The notes: generated from the letters alone by a model not told the origin. A DNA stretch of 64,000 nucleotides from Labilibaculum manganireducens (GCF_002843385.1 NZ_MVDE01000017.1:1-64000); one strand, 5' to 3'; counted from the stretch's first letter, positions 45,034 to 55,245 are shown. Program-made: numbers and translations.

Positions 45034-45050
45034 ATAGCAATATTTGCTAT
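45034..45050. promoter_or_regulatory. 17-bp palindrome upstream of nhaD
   Basis: ATAGCAA-TAT-TTGCTAT is a perfect inverted repeat 52-68 nt before the nhaD start. It may be an operator. Confidence 0.4.
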
Positions 45051-45145
45051 TTAATATCCGAGGTAATTAAAGAAAAAAACCTCTAACTAATTCTGCTGAA
45101 AAACATTGAACTGGCAATTTAAAAACACATTTCTGCTGATAAAGG

Positions 45146-48100
45146 CTAGTTTTCTTTTTTGCCTTTATTTGATTTGAGGAAATTGAGGTATTTTTTCACT
45201 AATCCGGAAAACGTGTTGAAGTCTTCTTTGTAAAAAATACCAATTCCTTGAGTATTTCTCGTTTCCTCGTACACCAGATATTCATTTGAACGGGTGAAAG
45301 CTTTGAGTTGTAACTTTCCTTTTTTGTCCAATCTGAAGTTTACATCAACATCACCAACAATATCATTATTGCTGGTCTGATTATTTCCTGTTCCAATATT
45401 TCCATTGATAGTTACCCTGTCGTCAAAAACCTGTGTAGACAGAGCCAGATCAATCTCATCACTGGTCAGATTGTCTCCGGGGCGGTAACTTACACCAATA
45501 TCAAAATCGTTACTGATTTTACTAAGCCAGTTTGATAGTTGATTGGAAAGCATTTCGCTTGCGGTAACTCCAACGGCATAGCTGGAATTTTTATTTTCAA
45601 AATCAGGATCAGTGGATCGCAGGTATTCGGGAGTGAAAAACCGGTTTAAAACAAGTAAGGATAAAATCTGCTTATTCATTTCATCTTCAGTTGAAAACAG
45701 GCCTTCCAGAATACTTTGTGTTTGCTGATCCAAAGTAGGGAAATTGATATCAAAGCGAATAAGCGGATTTTCAAGATTCTGGCTTAAGTTCATATTACAA
45801 TCAACAGGAATCTTCTTGGAATTGTCAATGTAAGGAGTATTCAAAAGCAGATCGTACAATGTTGTTTTAACACTATATACTGCATCAATATTAAGTGTTG
45901 CGTTGTAAGGGTCACCGTCCCATTTGATGTTTCCTCCGCTTGCTAAATCAAACTTTTTATTGATGACATTTTGTAAGGTAAAAAGGTAACTACCTGTTTG
46001 AATTGTATAATCTCCAAAAATTTTAAAATCGCCCTTGGTGTCAATTTGCAGTTTTAAATTTCCTCCTCCTTTGGCTTTTAAAACATCACCAATTTTCGAG
46101 TCAAATATAATTTGAACTTCAGTTTCCGGAGTAATTTCCAAATCGCAGTTTAATCGGATACCTGACAGATCAATTTTGTATTCTTCTTCCAAATTTGAAT
46201 CAGCATTCAGATTTGAATTAACAAAGGTGATAAAATTACTTTCTTCGATATCTCCGCTGTTGTTAAGAGGAACATATAATTTGGTGTTTTTATTTGTTTT
46301 CACTCTCACCTCAATATCCAAATCATTCACCGGACCAAACAGAGTTGTAATTCCGGTAACATAGGCTTGTCCGTAAAATAGTTCGTTATCAGTCGGTTTT
46401 GTATTCAGGACATTAAAATTAAGTGCATTTACAGCTAAGTCTAAATTGAAGTTGTTGAATTGCTCATGAGAAATCACTCCGTAAATAACAGCTGAGTTTT
46501 TATCTGAATCGATAAGTTTAAATTGATTAAACTGTAACTCTGACGGTGTTATTTTAATGCTGTCATTGCAGGAATAAGTTGTTTGCAGCTCGTTTATTGT
46601 GAAACTTGCATTTTCCAATTTAAGAAAGCCTGTCGATTTTGGTTTACTGGATGAACCTTCTATATGTACCCGGCCAGAGGCATTACCCTTTATGTTGGAA
46701 ATATTTTCCTGCAGGTAAGGATTTAATAACCCCAGACGTATTTTATCAATATTAATATCCATATTCAGGGAGTCTGACCCGGGGAAGTAACTGCCGTGTA
46801 AATCAATCTCTTTATGAGTGTTGTAGTCAGTAAATGAGGAAAATGAGAGCTTTTTGTCAAATTTATCCCAATCGCTGATCAAGTAGAAATTCCCTAAGGT
46901 ATCATTATTAAGAACAAGGTTCTCGAGCATGAGATTGGAGTTGGATAATCTGTCGCCATAAAAGTCGGAAACTTGCACGTAGCCACGAACAGTCCCATCA
47001 ATTCCAATGTTTTGTTCTCGGGTTAAATCATTTAAATTCTTTAAACTAATGTTCTGAATTTGAAAGTTTATACTGTCAGCAGGATTGGAGGAGATTTTTC
47101 CATCCAATCCAAAGTATTGATTCTCTCTGCTGATTCTGAAATTATCAATGGCGAAACTTGTGCTGTCAATAATCAGGTTGGATTGTTGAACAGACCAAAT
47201 ACTATCGGCCATAATTATGCTGCTGGGAAGTAAATTAATATTCCAGACAGGACGATCTGATTCTTTTGATTTTTCGACATTCCCTTTGGCGCTAACAAAA
47301 CCACTGTAGGTAACAGCATCCCAGTTATTCCAAAGCAGATCCAGGTTAACATTGTTATTACTGGCTGTAATTTTTTCTGACAGATTGTACAATTTAAATT
47401 GATCCGAAAAGTTAAATTTATTTGTACGTCCCTTTATAACAAGCTCTTTATTATCGGTAGAGAGATCTAATTTGAGTTCTTCAAACGATTTATCTTGTAT
47501 TGTAAGAATTGGTGAAGTAAAATGCATTTCGATTGACTGTTCTTTTGCATTTAAACTTCCTGCTAAGCTGGTATTTGGAGCTAATTTAATATCTGGATAA
47601 AAAAGTTTTGTAATGGGCTCTGTTTCTTTTAAATCTATTTTGAATTTGAAATTATTTGTACTGTCAGTATTTACAAATTCTTTTTCAGGAGCATAGGCTG
47701 GAAAATAGACATAGGCCATGTTTGCAACAGAAGAAATTAATTGATCAATTTCATAATTTCCTTCTATTTTGGCATCTGAAATATCAGAGTTCAGGATGAT
47801 TCTTTTAAACGTTGGAGAGGAAAATGAGTTAATTGTAAATTTGTTGAGAACAAATTCGCCCAAACTGTTTTTGTATTCTGTATTTGTAAGTTCAATAATA
47901 CCATTGGCGTTATCAAATTCGCTTCCTGAAAAATTCGCATCCAGAGATAAGCTAAGTTCTGATTTTGGATCTTTTGTATTTAAATGAAGGGGAAAAAGTT
48001 TAGCATTACGAAGATGGGAACTAAATTTCATGGTTGGAATTTCCTCTGAAAAGTCAATGTTACCAGTAAAATTAAACCCTATATTCGGATCTTCAATAGA

Positions 48101-49555
48101 AATTTGACCATCAAAGCTTGAATTCGTGAAAAATCCGTCTAAGGAAAGGTTTTTATATTCGTAATCGTAGAAATCCACTTTACTAATATTTCCTTTCATT
48201 TTACCTTGGGTTGTATTTGTTTCAGTAAAACCATTTACCGAAACGTTTAAGGAAACATTTCCAACTTTTTCCTGTTCAATTAAACCTCCGAGGTAGAAGT
48301 TTGATGCTTTAATATCTCCCGTAAAATTTAATCTGCTGCTTCCAGGGTTGGGTTTAAATAATATATCCGTTTCTATTTCTCCCAATTCAGTTTTAAAATC
48401 TCCATAGAAAACAAAGTCATTTAAAAAACCATTAAATTGACCATTGTAATGGATTAAGCCTAAATTATCGAAGTATTCAGGCAAACTAAAGAATTCTTTT
48501 TCATAACCTGGAATGTAAACTTTTTCAATATCAGAAATTGTAGTTGTGAGTTCTTCAAAATCTGCCTCTAAATAAGCATCTTTAAGGTAAGGAAGACCAT
48601 TCATATAAAATCGTCCTTTAAGAACCGTATTTGCACCATATACAATATCAATATCACGACCTCTTAAATCGTAAACAGTGCCGTAAATATGTCCGGAAAG
48701 AAATCCGGTCTCCCGAAATCCCAAGAGCAAACTATTAAAATAAGCTACGTCTAAAAAACTAACCCGAGAGGAGATTAATTGGAAATCCAGCTTCATTTTC
48801 TTAGTAAAATGCTGCCAATATTGTTTGCCCGGTTCGTAGTCGAAATATAAATGTTCTGCTTGAAGTTTACTGTTTGCTGATGTGATTTTTACATCTTTTA
48901 ATCCCCATTGATGAATTGTTATCCATGTTTTGGCTGTAAAGTCTTTCAATTCGAATCCTGATTTTTCAATACAGCTTAAATGCTGCAGTTGAAAATCTAC
49001 CGAATCGCCAATAATTTGAATTTTTCGGGCTTGAAGATTCAATTTTGAGACATAAATATTGTTATAATTCATGCCAAATTCTTGAGGTATACTATCAGGT
49101 GCGCTATATCCAAACTGAGAATTGATAAGATCAACGTTGGTAACGGTAATTTCCCATGATTTTTGAATTGTATCTGTCGTATTTCCTTTTTTACCACTCG
49201 ATAATGAGTCCAGAAAAACATCATAGTTAAATAATCTGTTCTCATCTTCGCGTAGGTTTACATAGGCTTTGTCTAAAGTCAGTTTGTTGATGAAAATCTT
49301 TTGTTTTCTGATGTTAAAAGAATCAATTTTAGCTGTCAGGCTACCCACATAAACCAAAGTGTCCTTCTGATAATCTTCAATATAAAGGCCTTTAAGTATT
49401 ATGCTTTTAAAGGGGGAGATGTTAACTCCTTCAATTCTGACAGGAGTATTTGTTTGTTGGGAAATATAATTGGCAATTTTTTTGCTTGCGTAGGTTTGTA
49501 CACGACTGTTCAAGAATATCAAATAGGTTAAAATGGGTATCATAATGATAACCAC
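45146..49555 (-). CDS. tamB: TamB/AsmA-like translocation and assembly module protein
   Basis: A 1469-residue envelope protein. It has an N-terminal membrane anchor (MVIIMIPILTYLIFLNSRVQ) followed by long beta-rich repeats typical of bridge-like lipid-transfer proteins, with an AsmA-like start (TNTPVRIEGVNISPFKSIILKGLYIED). The C-terminal TamB (DUF490) domain covers about 1150-1450 (TYLFTLQNVINKKFDLASGGNIKWDGDPYNATLNIDAVYSV is at its core, shown here by its 20-residue parts NKKFDLASGGNIKWDGDPYN). It probably spans the periplasm in phospholipid or outer-membrane protein assembly. Divergent from tsaD, a recurrent Bacteroidetes arrangement. Confidence 0.9.
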   Translation of the reverse strand: MVIIMIPILTYLIFLNSRVQTYASKKIANYISQQTNTPVRIEGVNISPFKSIILKGLYIEDYQKDTLVYVGSLTAKIDSFNIRKQKIFINKLTLDKAYVNLREDENRLFNYDVFLDSLSSGKKGNTTDTIQKSWEITVTNVDLINSQFGYSAPDSIPQEFGMNYNNIYVSKLNLQARKIQIIGDSVDFQLQHLSCIEKSGFELKDFTAKTWITIHQWGLKDVKITSANSKLQAEHLYFDYEPGKQYWQHFTKKMKLDFQLISSRVSFLDVAYFNSLLLGFRETGFLSGHIYGTVYDLRGRDIDIVYGANTVLKGRFYMNGLPYLKDAYLEADFEELTTTISDIEKVYIPGYEKEFFSLPEYFDNLGLIHYNGQFNGFLNDFVFYGDFKTELGEIETDILFKPNPGSSRLNFTGDIKASNFYLGGLIEQEKVGNVSLNVSVNGFTETNTTQGKMKGNISKVDFYDYEYKNLSLDGFFTNSSFDGQISIEDPNIGFNFTGNIDFSEEIPTMKFSSHLRNAKLFPLHLNTKDPKSELSLSLDANFSGSEFDNANGIIELTNTEYKNSLGEFVLNKFTINSFSSPTFKRIILNSDISDAKIEGNYEIDQLISSVANMAYVYFPAYAPEKEFVNTDSTNNFKFKIDLKETEPITKLFYPDIKLAPNTSLAGSLNAKEQSIEMHFTSPILTIQDKSFEELKLDLSTDNKELVIKGRTNKFNFSDQFKLYNLSEKITASNNNVNLDLLWNNWDAVTYSGFVSAKGNVEKSKESDRPVWNINLLPSSIIMADSIWSVQQSNLIIDSTSFAIDNFRISRENQYFGLDGKISSNPADSINFQIQNISLKNLNDLTREQNIGIDGTVRGYVQVSDFYGDRLSNSNLMLENLVLNNDTLGNFYLISDWDKFDKKLSFSSFTDYNTHKEIDLHGSYFPGSDSLNMDINIDKIRLGLLNPYLQENISNIKGNASGRVHIEGSSSKPKSTGFLKLENASFTINELQTTYSCNDSIKITPSELQFNQFKLIDSDKNSAVIYGVISHEQFNNFNLDLAVNALNFNVLNTKPTDNELFYGQAYVTGITTLFGPVNDLDIEVRVKTNKNTKLYVPLNNSGDIEESNFITFVNSNLNADSNLEEEYKIDLSGIRLNCDLEITPETEVQIIFDSKIGDVLKAKGGGNLKLQIDTKGDFKIFGDYTIQTGSYLFTLQNVINKKFDLASGGNIKWDGDPYNATLNIDAVYSVKTTLYDLLLNTPYIDNSKKIPVDCNMNLSQNLENPLIRFDINFPTLDQQTQSILEGLFSTEDEMNKQILSLLVLNRFFTPEYLRSTDPDFENKNSSYAVGVTASEMLSNQLSNWLSKISNDFDIGVSYRPGDNLTSDEIDLALSTQVFDDRVTINGNIGTGNNQTSNNDIVGDVDVNFRLDKKGKLQLKAFTRSNEYLVYEETRNTQGIGIFYKEDFNTFSGLVKKYLNFLKSNKGKKEN

Positions 49556-49615
49556 AAGCGTCCAAATTGATATTTTGAGAAATTTTTTGATAATTTTGCT
49601 TTTTTATGAGATGCA

Positions 49616-49623
49616 CAAAATTA
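49616..49623 (-). promoter_or_regulatory. Candidate -7 element of tamB
   Basis: Minus-strand TAATTTTG matches TAnnTTTG and lies about 60 nt before the tamB start. A plus-strand TAATTTTG at 49590-49597 could likewise serve tsaD. Confidence 0.35.
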
Positions 49624-49734
49624 GCTAAAAAGAAGAAGATTTTTACACCTTAATATAGTGTTTCAAGAGATTTTTGATTTTTTTAACCATTTAAGTGTGT
49701 AAAGCCATTTTTATTCTGATTTAAATAAAATTTA

Positions 49735-50757
49735 ATGAGTATAACTATATTAGGAATTGAGTCGTCATGCGATGATACTTCTGCTTCAATATTAAAGGAT
49801 GGAGTAATTTATTCAAATGTCACAGCCAATCAGGATGTACACATGGATTATGGCGGAGTGGTTCCGGAGTTAGCTTCCAGGGCACATCAGCAGAATATAA
49901 TTCCGGTGGTTCATCAAGCCATGCAAAAAGCAGGAGTTACTGCCGATGAGATTGATGCAGTTGCTTTTACAAGAGGACCGGGTTTGCTGGGGTCATTAAT
50001 GGTTGGAACTTCCTTTGCCAAAGGTTTTGCTCTTTCTAAAAATATTCCTTTAATCGAGGTGAATCATCTTCAGGCACATATTCTTGCACATTTTATTGAT
50101 GATTTAAAGAACAAATACGAACATCCTGACTTTCCTTTTTTGGCTTTGCTTGTGTCCGGCGGTAATTCTCAAATTATTGTGGTCAAAGATCATTTAGAAA
50201 TGGAAGTAATTGGGGAGACCATTGATGATGCAGCAGGTGAGGCTTTTGATAAATGTGCCAAAGTGATGGGATTGCCTTATCCGGGAGGTCCAATAATTGA
50301 TCGTAATGCAAAATCAGGCAATCCCCTTGCGTTTGAATTTAGCCGGCCAAAAATTCAAGGCTTAAACTATAGTTTCAGTGGCCTTAAAACATCATTTTTG
50401 TATTTTGTTCGTGATCGGATAAAGGAAAATCCGAATTTTATAGAGGAAAATATGAATGATTTGTGTGCATCGCTGCAATACACAATTGTTGATGTTTTAA
50501 TGAACAAAATTAAAAAAGCAGCAAAAGAAACCGGGATTAAGCAAGTAGCAATTGCCGGAGGAGTTTCAGCCAATTCCGGATTGCAAAAGGCATTGACAGA
50601 GGTAGCTGTAAAGTTCAAGTGGAAAGTTTTTATTCCTCAGCTTGGTTATTCTCTCGATAATGCTGCTATGATTGCAATTACCGGATATTTTAAATTTCTT
50701 AAAAAGGAATTTGTGGATCAGGACACAGCTCCCTTTGCAAGGATGACTATTAAATAA
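49735..50757 (+). CDS. tsaD: tRNA N6-adenosine threonylcarbamoyltransferase TsaD
   Basis: TsaD (340 aa), the catalytic subunit that transfers threonylcarbamoyl to A37 of ANN-decoding tRNAs. Signatures are GIESSCDDTSASIL, the metal-binding HxxxH in NHLQAHILAHF, VSGGNSQI, GEAFDKCAKVMGLPYPGGP and AIAGGVSANSGL. The product t6A is the substrate of TrmO encoded at 1148. Confidence 0.97.
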   Translation: MSITILGIESSCDDTSASILKDGVIYSNVTANQDVHMDYGGVVPELASRAHQQNIIPVVHQAMQKAGVTADEIDAVAFTRGPGLLGSLMVGTSFAKGFALSKNIPLIEVNHLQAHILAHFIDDLKNKYEHPDFPFLALLVSGGNSQIIVVKDHLEMEVIGETIDDAAGEAFDKCAKVMGLPYPGGPIIDRNAKSGNPLAFEFSRPKIQGLNYSFSGLKTSFLYFVRDRIKENPNFIEENMNDLCASLQYTIVDVLMNKIKKAAKETGIKQVAIAGGVSANSGLQKALTEVAVKFKWKVFIPQLGYSLDNAAMIAITGYFKFLKKEFVDQDTAPFARMTIK

Positions 50758-50764
50758 CAAATGG

Positions 50765-50796
50765 AAAACGGAAGGAATTAAAGTCTTCCGTTTTTT
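50765..50796 (+). terminator. Terminator after tsaD
   Basis: AAAACGGAAG pairs exactly with CTTCCGTTTT, with extra T to 50796. Its T tract abuts the stop codon of the convergent membrane-protein gene. Confidence 0.8.
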
Positions 50797-51235
50797 ATAC
50801 ATTCAAATAGTTTTTTAGTACCGTAATTGCATTATCACTAAAATAGCAGAGATTGATTGGTATTTTTTCTTTGCTTTTTAGTACAATAATTAGTTTGTGA
50901 TCTGTAATTGTAAAATCTTTAATATCCTTTAAGTAAATTTTTAGTTCTTTATTTCCCCATCCGGTTTTATAAGTTAATTTTCTGGCGTTAATAGTCAAAT
51001 ATTCTTTTGGGTAAAGAAATTTACAACCTAAAAGTAAACCTATAAAATAAAGCGAAGCAATTACCAAAACAAGTACAAGGTATTCGCTAAAAGGAAAGAA
51101 ATCAAGATAGTTGATAAATACAAAAAATAATGCGACGCAAATCAAAAAGGAAATACCTAAGGCAAGTTGTATTCCTCTCGATTCGTTATTGTTAATTTTA
51201 TGGTTCCGTATATCAAATTCAAATTGGAGCATCAA
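50795..51235 (-). CDS. Membrane protein with two helices and PH-like tail
   Basis: A 146-residue protein with two hydrophobic segments (about 24-44 and 52-72) and a C-terminal beta-rich part (EYLTINARKLTYKTGWGNKELKIYLKDIKDFTI) that resembles small bacterial PH-like (DUF304-type) membrane proteins. This is a weak resemblance; function unknown. Starts with two adjacent ATG codons. Confidence 0.6.
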   Translation of the reverse strand: MMLQFEFDIRNHKINNNESRGIQLALGISFLICVALFFVFINYLDFFPFSEYLVLVLVIASLYFIGLLLGCKFLYPKEYLTINARKLTYKTGWGNKELKIYLKDIKDFTITDHKLIIVLKSKEKIPINLCYFSDNAITVLKNYLNV

Positions 51236-51319
51236 TACGCAGCTTTAGATTCTATTTTAAAGTTACTAAATTGTTCGATGATATAAGTAAAAAAAAATAC
51301 GACTGATTCGCTAGAAATA

Positions 51320-51862
51320 TTATTCATCAACTAAAATCTGACTAAAAAGATTATTCTGTTGTAACAGATCGGAGTATGATTCTGATATTAAATGTTTTGC
51401 ATTGATTTCGAGGATTTTAATGTATTGATTGCATTGTTCCCGCAACTTATCAATTGATATACTGCCATCATTATTTTTGGCTATGATTTCAACAAAATCA
51501 CCTAAACCTTTAACTGTGTCGATATGGTATGTCACATTATCTATAGCATAAATTTCTCTTGTTTTTTCGACTACAGACCTTGTACCTAAAGTCTGTGTAA
51601 GAATTTCTTTTAAAGTAGAATCAGGATTTGTTGAATAAAGGTGAACCTGACTTTCATTAGATCCTTTTTTGTCTTCCCTAATATAATGGATTAGCATATT
51701 TTCGATAGATCCTTCCTTGAACTTTAGTATGCCTGATTTGGAATGGAAGTAAGTGTCTGTTTGGTGATCAGTTCCGTTGCATCCGGCGCCAATTGACAAA
51801 AGTATTTTTCTAATTTTCTCCTTGTTTTCACAATAAGCTTTAATCTCTATATTAGTTGGCAT
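51320..51862 (-). CDS. CYTH domain (class IV adenylate cyclase-like) protein
   Basis: A 180-residue CYTH/triphosphate tunnel protein. It begins MPTNIEIKAYC, the NxEIKA form of the ExExK motif, followed by DQTDTYF-like HQTDTYFHSKSG, LKFKEGS, RTREIY-like KTREIYAI and HIDTVKGLGDFVEI. Members are adenylate cyclases, thiamine-triphosphatases or inorganic polyphosphatases; activity is open. Copy B of the MITE-like repeat lies 54 bp upstream of the start. Confidence 0.85.
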   Translation of the reverse strand: MPTNIEIKAYCENKEKIRKILLSIGAGCNGTDHQTDTYFHSKSGILKFKEGSIENMLIHYIREDKKGSNESQVHLYSTNPDSTLKEILTQTLGTRSVVEKTREIYAIDNVTYHIDTVKGLGDFVEIIAKNNDGSISIDKLREQCNQYIKILEINAKHLISESYSDLLQQNNLFSQILVDE

Positions 51863-51916
51863 TTTCTTCGAATTAGTTATTGTGGAAAGTTCGGGAAAAA
51901 TAATGGTTTATATCTT

Positions 51917-52079
51917 ATACCAAATTAACATCAAAACATGCCTTATAAAATGTTTCTTTTCAGCTATATCTTCGTTAAAAAAGATGCATCGTAACATGGC
52001 TGTGCTTTACTTTTTTGCCTCGATACAGCTAAAAATTAATTCATTTTAATTAAAGTCTATTTTGAAATTAAATTGGTAT
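51917..52079 (+). mobile_element. MITE-like element, copy B
   Basis: A 163-bp repeat differing from copy A (16332-16494) at only two positions, with the same terminal and internal inverted repeats and orientation. No coding capacity. It sits between the CYTH gene and cheB-like gene, in both cases a minus-strand intergenic gap. Confidence 0.8.
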
Positions 52080-52150
52080 TCCTCCAATATAATCTGAAAT
52101 GTTTTGGAGCTTATTTATGAATAAATCTGGCTATAGGTTCAATTATCAGC

Positions 52151-52717
52151 TTAATATAGTTCACTTAATTCGATTATTTTTTTTGAAATCTGGTCTAAGG
52201 GTAAGATGTAGTCTGGTTTCATTATTTCAATGGCCGAAGCAGGCATTATTGTCGCAATAGCTGTTTCTGGATCTTCAACGATAGTAATACCAGCATATTT
52301 TTGAATTTCTTTTATTCCAAGGGCACCATCCTTATTTAATCCGGTTAAGAGAATACCAATCAATTGATTTTTAAAGTGCCAGGCTGCCGATTCAAACAAA
52401 ACATCAATTGATGGTCTCGAATGATGTATTTTAGGATCAGCAGATAAAGCAATGGTAGAATCGTTTTCTATTAGTATATGATAGTTTGGGGGGGCAAAAT
52501 AAACCGTTCCGGGTTTTATTTCTTCCTTTTCTTCGGCCTCTTTTATTTTTACTTTACTCTGTTTTTTTAGGTGTCGAATGAAGGAATCGTTTTTATTATC
52601 ACCAATATGAAGTACAACAAAAACAGCCAAAGGGAAATCTTTTGACAGATGAGGAATAATGGCTTTTAAAGCATCTAAACCACCATAAGACGTACCGATA
52701 ACAACAGCTCTAAACAT
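52151..52717 (-). CDS. CheB-type methylesterase domain protein
   Basis: A 188-residue stand-alone CheB catalytic domain without receiver. The catalytic triad is visible: Ser in GTSYGGLDAL, His in FVVLHIGDN and Asp in LTGLNKDGALG. It would remove methyl groups from, or deamidate, a target glutamate. Its start overlaps the stop of the CheR gene by one base. There are no MCP, CheA or CheW genes nearby. Confidence 0.9.
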   Translation of the reverse strand: MFRAVVIGTSYGGLDALKAIIPHLSKDFPLAVFVVLHIGDNKNDSFIRHLKKQSKVKIKEAEEKEEIKPGTVYFAPPNYHILIENDSTIALSADPKIHHSRPSIDVLFESAAWHFKNQLIGILLTGLNKDGALGIKEIQKYAGITIVEDPETAIATIMPASAIEIMKPDYILPLDQISKKIIELSELY

Positions 52718-53559
52718 TAATTAATTCTCTTTTTATATATTTTTTGTGAGGAATCGATATTGGCGAAATTGCTTTCTAATTGCGTAAATCGGAGACTTTC
52801 TTTTGTGCCTAAACATAAAAATCCGCTTGATGATAAACTTTGGTAGAATAAGTTGATCACCTTGTTTTGTAGATCTTTATTAAAGTAAATTAATACATTT
52901 CGACAAAGTATTAAATTAACTTCAGCAAAAACAGTATCGGTTACTAAATTGTGATCGGCAAAAACAATTTTCTTTGATAGGGATTGATCCAATTTAAGGG
53001 AACCATATTTAAGTGTGTAATAGTCAGAAAGCCTGCCCTTTCCCCCAGATTCAATATAGTTACGATTGAATTTTTCAAGATCCTGGGTTGGATAAATTCC
53101 TAATTTAGCAATATCCAAAACTCGTCGATTAAAATCTGTTGCATAAATCTGACATCTGTCCAAAAGATTTTCCTCTTTCAAAAGAATTGCAAGCGAGTAT
53201 ACTTCTTCTCCTGTAGCACATCCGGCGTGCCATATTTTAATAAACGGATAGGTTCTTAAATTTGGTACAACCTGTTCACGAAAAGACGAGTAGAATTCTG
53301 GATCGCGGAACATTTCAGTAACGTTAATGGATAGATCTTCAAGCAAGCTGATAAAAAAACTTTTGTCTCTCAGAACTTTATCTTGCATAAGGGAAATTGA
53401 ATTAAATTTGCCAATTGCCATCCGATGCATTAAACGTCTTTTGATATGTGCTTTTGAATAATCTCTAAAATCGTATCCATATTTCTGAAATATAGCTTCC
53501 AAAAACAATGGAATTTCAATATCGATATTTTCAAGATCTTCAAATTGGTTTGGGTCCAT
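52717..53559 (-). CDS. CheR-type methyltransferase
   Basis: A 280-residue SAM-dependent protein-glutamate methyltransferase. The N-terminal helical domain ends near LLEDLSINVTEMFRDPEFY; the SAM site is IWHAGCATGEEVYSLAIL, and later FAEVNLILCRNVLIYFNKD. It overlaps the CheB gene and begins 8 nt after the hybrid kinase gene, so the three form one operon. Confidence 0.92.
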   Translation of the reverse strand: MDPNQFEDLENIDIEIPLFLEAIFQKYGYDFRDYSKAHIKRRLMHRMAIGKFNSISLMQDKVLRDKSFFISLLEDLSINVTEMFRDPEFYSSFREQVVPNLRTYPFIKIWHAGCATGEEVYSLAILLKEENLLDRCQIYATDFNRRVLDIAKLGIYPTQDLEKFNRNYIESGGKGRLSDYYTLKYGSLKLDQSLSKKIVFADHNLVTDTVFAEVNLILCRNVLIYFNKDLQNKVINLFYQSLSSSGFLCLGTKESLRFTQLESNFANIDSSQKIYKKRIN

Positions 53560-53567
53560 ATTATTCT

Positions 53568-55163
53568 CTATAGTGCTATACTTTTTGATGCTTCATTTAA
53601 TATTTTTCGAAGTCCATCTTCTTTGAATGGTTTACTTAGGAAATCATTCATGCCAGCTTCGAGACATCTTTGTTTGTCTTCGATAAAAGAATTGGCCGTA
53701 AGCGCAACAATATATGTTGGTTCTTTAATTGTCTCAGCATTTTCGAAGCTTCTTATTTTTTCGGTGGCGCTAATTCCATCAAGTACAGGCATTTGCATAT
53801 CCATGAGGATGACTTGATAACGATCTTTTTTATACATTTCGAGGGCTTCAACACCATTTTTTGCAATATCACAAGTTAATCCCATCATTCGAAGAGTTAG
53901 CATAACAACTTTTTGATTGATTGGATTGTCCTCTGCTACCAATATAGATAAATTGGAAGGAGGCTTAATGTATTGATCCGTAGTCATATTTTTTTGTTTT
54001 TCTTTGTGTCCAAATCTCAATTCAAACATGAATTCGGAACCAATTCCAAGTTCGCTTTCGACTATAATTTTTCCTCCCATTAATTGGGTGAGGTTCTTTG
54101 AAATGGCAAGGCCTAAACCTGTACCTCCATATTCTCGGGTAATTGATTTGTCTGATTGAGTAAATTCTCTAAAGAGCTTTTTTTGTGCATCCTTCGATAT
54201 TCCAATCCCTGTATCTTTAACAGAGAAGAATAAAGATACTTGTTCTTTCGTCTTTTCAATGCATTTTATTGATAATGTAACAGAACCATTTTGCGTGAAT
54301 TTTAGCGCATTGTTTGCCAAATTCATTAGTATTTGATTTAAACGAAACGAATCTCCAATTAAATTTTCAGGAATTATCTCATCTACTTCTATTTTAAAAT
54401 CCACCTCCCTTTCAATGGCTTTGTAATTTAAAAGATGGAAAATTGTGTCGGTTACTTTTCGGATATCAAAATCAATATTTTCAATTTCAATTTGTCCTGC
54501 TTCAATTTTCGAATAATCTAAAATGTCATTAATGATTTGAATTAAATTTTCGCCTGATCTTGCCATAACATCGAGCATGTCTTTTTGTTCTGAATCTAGG
54601 TTTGACTGTTGTAAAATTTTGGAAAGTCCCAAAATCCCATTCATCGGAGAGCGAATCTCATGCGACATATTGGCCAAAAACAATGATTTTGATTTGGTTG
54701 CTTCCTCGGCTTTATTCTTTTCAATAATTAATTCTTCGTTCTTTTTTTCTAAATAAACCAAAAGGAGATCTAATTCCTTGCGTTGACGATATAAATCAAG
54801 AAAAACACTTACTTTCCCTTTTAAAACTTCAGGAATAATAGGTTTCGGAATAAAATCGACAGCTCCGGTTTCTATTCCTTTAATGATGTGCAAATCGCTT
54901 TGATGAATTGCAGAAACAAAGATCACCGGTAAATACTTGGTTTTCTTTCGTTGTCTCATTAATTCGAGGGTTTCATAGCCATCCATTTCTGGCATTTGCA
55001 CATCAAGAACAGCCATTGCAAATTCATCTTTCAGAGTATATTTTAGGGCATCTTCACCAGATGATGCACGAACAAATTCAACATCAAAATCGCTAAGAAT
55101 TCTTTCAAGGCTTATCAAATTTTCTTCCTTGTCATCAACGATTAATATTTTGTCTTTTTTCAT
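53568..55163 (-). CDS. Hybrid histidine kinase (REC-HisKA-HATPase-REC)
   Basis: A 531-residue soluble kinase. The N-terminal receiver has D54 (MAVLDVQMPEMDG), a coiled coil follows, then HisKA with H168 (FLANMSHEIRSPMNGILGLS), HATPase with NLANNALKF, DTGIGIS and GGTGLGLAIS, and a C-terminal receiver (about 405-525, VILMDMQMPVLDG). The N-terminal REC makes it a response-regulator-driven kinase, suited to act downstream of the larger kinase encoded just upstream. Confidence 0.93.
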   Translation of the reverse strand: MKKDKILIVDDKEENLISLERILSDFDVEFVRASSGEDALKYTLKDEFAMAVLDVQMPEMDGYETLELMRQRKKTKYLPVIFVSAIHQSDLHIIKGIETGAVDFIPKPIIPEVLKGKVSVFLDLYRQRKELDLLLVYLEKKNEELIIEKNKAEEATKSKSLFLANMSHEIRSPMNGILGLSKILQQSNLDSEQKDMLDVMARSGENLIQIINDILDYSKIEAGQIEIENIDFDIRKVTDTIFHLLNYKAIEREVDFKIEVDEIIPENLIGDSFRLNQILMNLANNALKFTQNGSVTLSIKCIEKTKEQVSLFFSVKDTGIGISKDAQKKLFREFTQSDKSITREYGGTGLGLAISKNLTQLMGGKIIVESELGIGSEFMFELRFGHKEKQKNMTTDQYIKPPSNLSILVAEDNPINQKVVMLTLRMMGLTCDIAKNGVEALEMYKKDRYQVILMDMQMPVLDGISATEKIRSFENAETIKEPTYIVALTANSFIEDKQRCLEAGMNDFLSKPFKEDGLRKILNEASKSIAL

Positions 55164-55245
55164 TTTCCTGTTATTGTTTGTTGTCCAATTGTATTTTGTT
55201 TGGTACTGATTTTCTGCTTTAATTGAATCTATTTTAAGCGTAGAG

